A stretch of 6,070 bases of DNA, from NCBI GenBank assembly GCA_021826485.1, contig JAKAZX010000255.1:1-6070 (forward strand), given 5' to 3'. The notes below the pieces were generated by a model. It did not search any database. It was given only the letters and a program-made list of their open reading frames with translations, and was not told where the DNA came from. Shown in pieces: positions 6,041-6,070 of the stretch. Both the position numbers and the translations under genes were made by a program. Source of the stretch: Pseudomonadota bacterium (GTDB lineage Bacteria > Pseudomonadota > Alphaproteobacteria > Acetobacterales > Acetobacteraceae). The first letter of the stretch is position 1. The number at the start of each line of letters is the position of its first letter.

Positions 6041-6070
6041 TGAAATCAAGGGGTTAACCAGCGACGGGAC
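6041..6070. other. tRNA 3' flank, possible integration site
   Basis: The 30 nt after the tRNA CCA begin TGAAATCAAGGGGTTAACC, a modestly AT-richer stretch than the rest of the window. tRNA 3' ends followed by such sequence are common attachment sites for tyrosine integrases. There is no integrase or repeat inside the window to prove this, and nothing else can be read from 30 nt. Confidence 0.2.

Noticed and set aside
1..6070. CRISPR arrays, insertion sequences, phage, toxin-antitoxin or defence genes
   Set aside because: I looked for regularly spaced repeats, terminal inverted repeats and characteristic motifs on both strands and saw none. All space is used by the five genes, the tRNA and short gaps.

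Overview
This window looks like a compact, ordinary-sized piece of a chromosome from a very GC-rich alphaproteobacterium. High G+C, strong G/C third-position bias and genes joined by ATGA overlaps fit Acetobacteraceae or other Rhodospirillales, but this placement is inference. No 16S gene or species-specific marker is present.

Layout. A divergent regulatory region (about 3893-4045) separates two transcription units. Leftward from it runs a tight three-gene operon: a PF04909-type amidohydrolase (3892-3017), an AMP-forming acyl-CoA synthetase of the ANL superfamily (3020-1482, sharing ATGA with the previous gene), and an alpha/beta hydrolase (from 1479, 2 nt after the ligase stop) that runs off the left edge. 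The hydrolase is two alpha/beta hydrolase halves fused in tandem, joined by a short Gly run. Both halves carry the same family motifs, but the nucleophile elbow has His in the first half and Ser in the second. Rightward runs an IclR-family regulator (4046-4984) and a pirin-family cupin (4981-5892, again an ATGA overlap). A tRNA-Val(GAC) gene with encoded CCA follows at 5966-6040. The last 30 nt of the window lie beyond the tRNA, a position often used by integrases.

How the parts may work together. An IclR regulator divergent from an amidohydrolase / CoA-ligase / hydrolase operon is the usual arrangement of a small catabolic module for an organic acid, amide/ester or aromatic compound. The regulator would sense the substrate or a pathway intermediate and control the leftward promoter. 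A good sigma70-like promoter (TTGACA-17-GCTAAT) faces the amidohydrolase, and three GAA(n)TTC inverted half-site pairs lie upstream of it, at a position compatible with activation. The substrate cannot be read from the sequence. The pirin-like protein has all four metal-binding positions and could be a quercetinase-like dioxygenase or a redox/metal protein co-expressed with the regulator.

I see no CRISPR array, insertion sequence, toxin-antitoxin pair, phage gene or defence system. The longest stretch without a gene is about 150 nt. The points most worth a second look are the duplicated hydrolase, the amidohydrolase with most of its canonical metal ligands replaced, and the divergent operator region.
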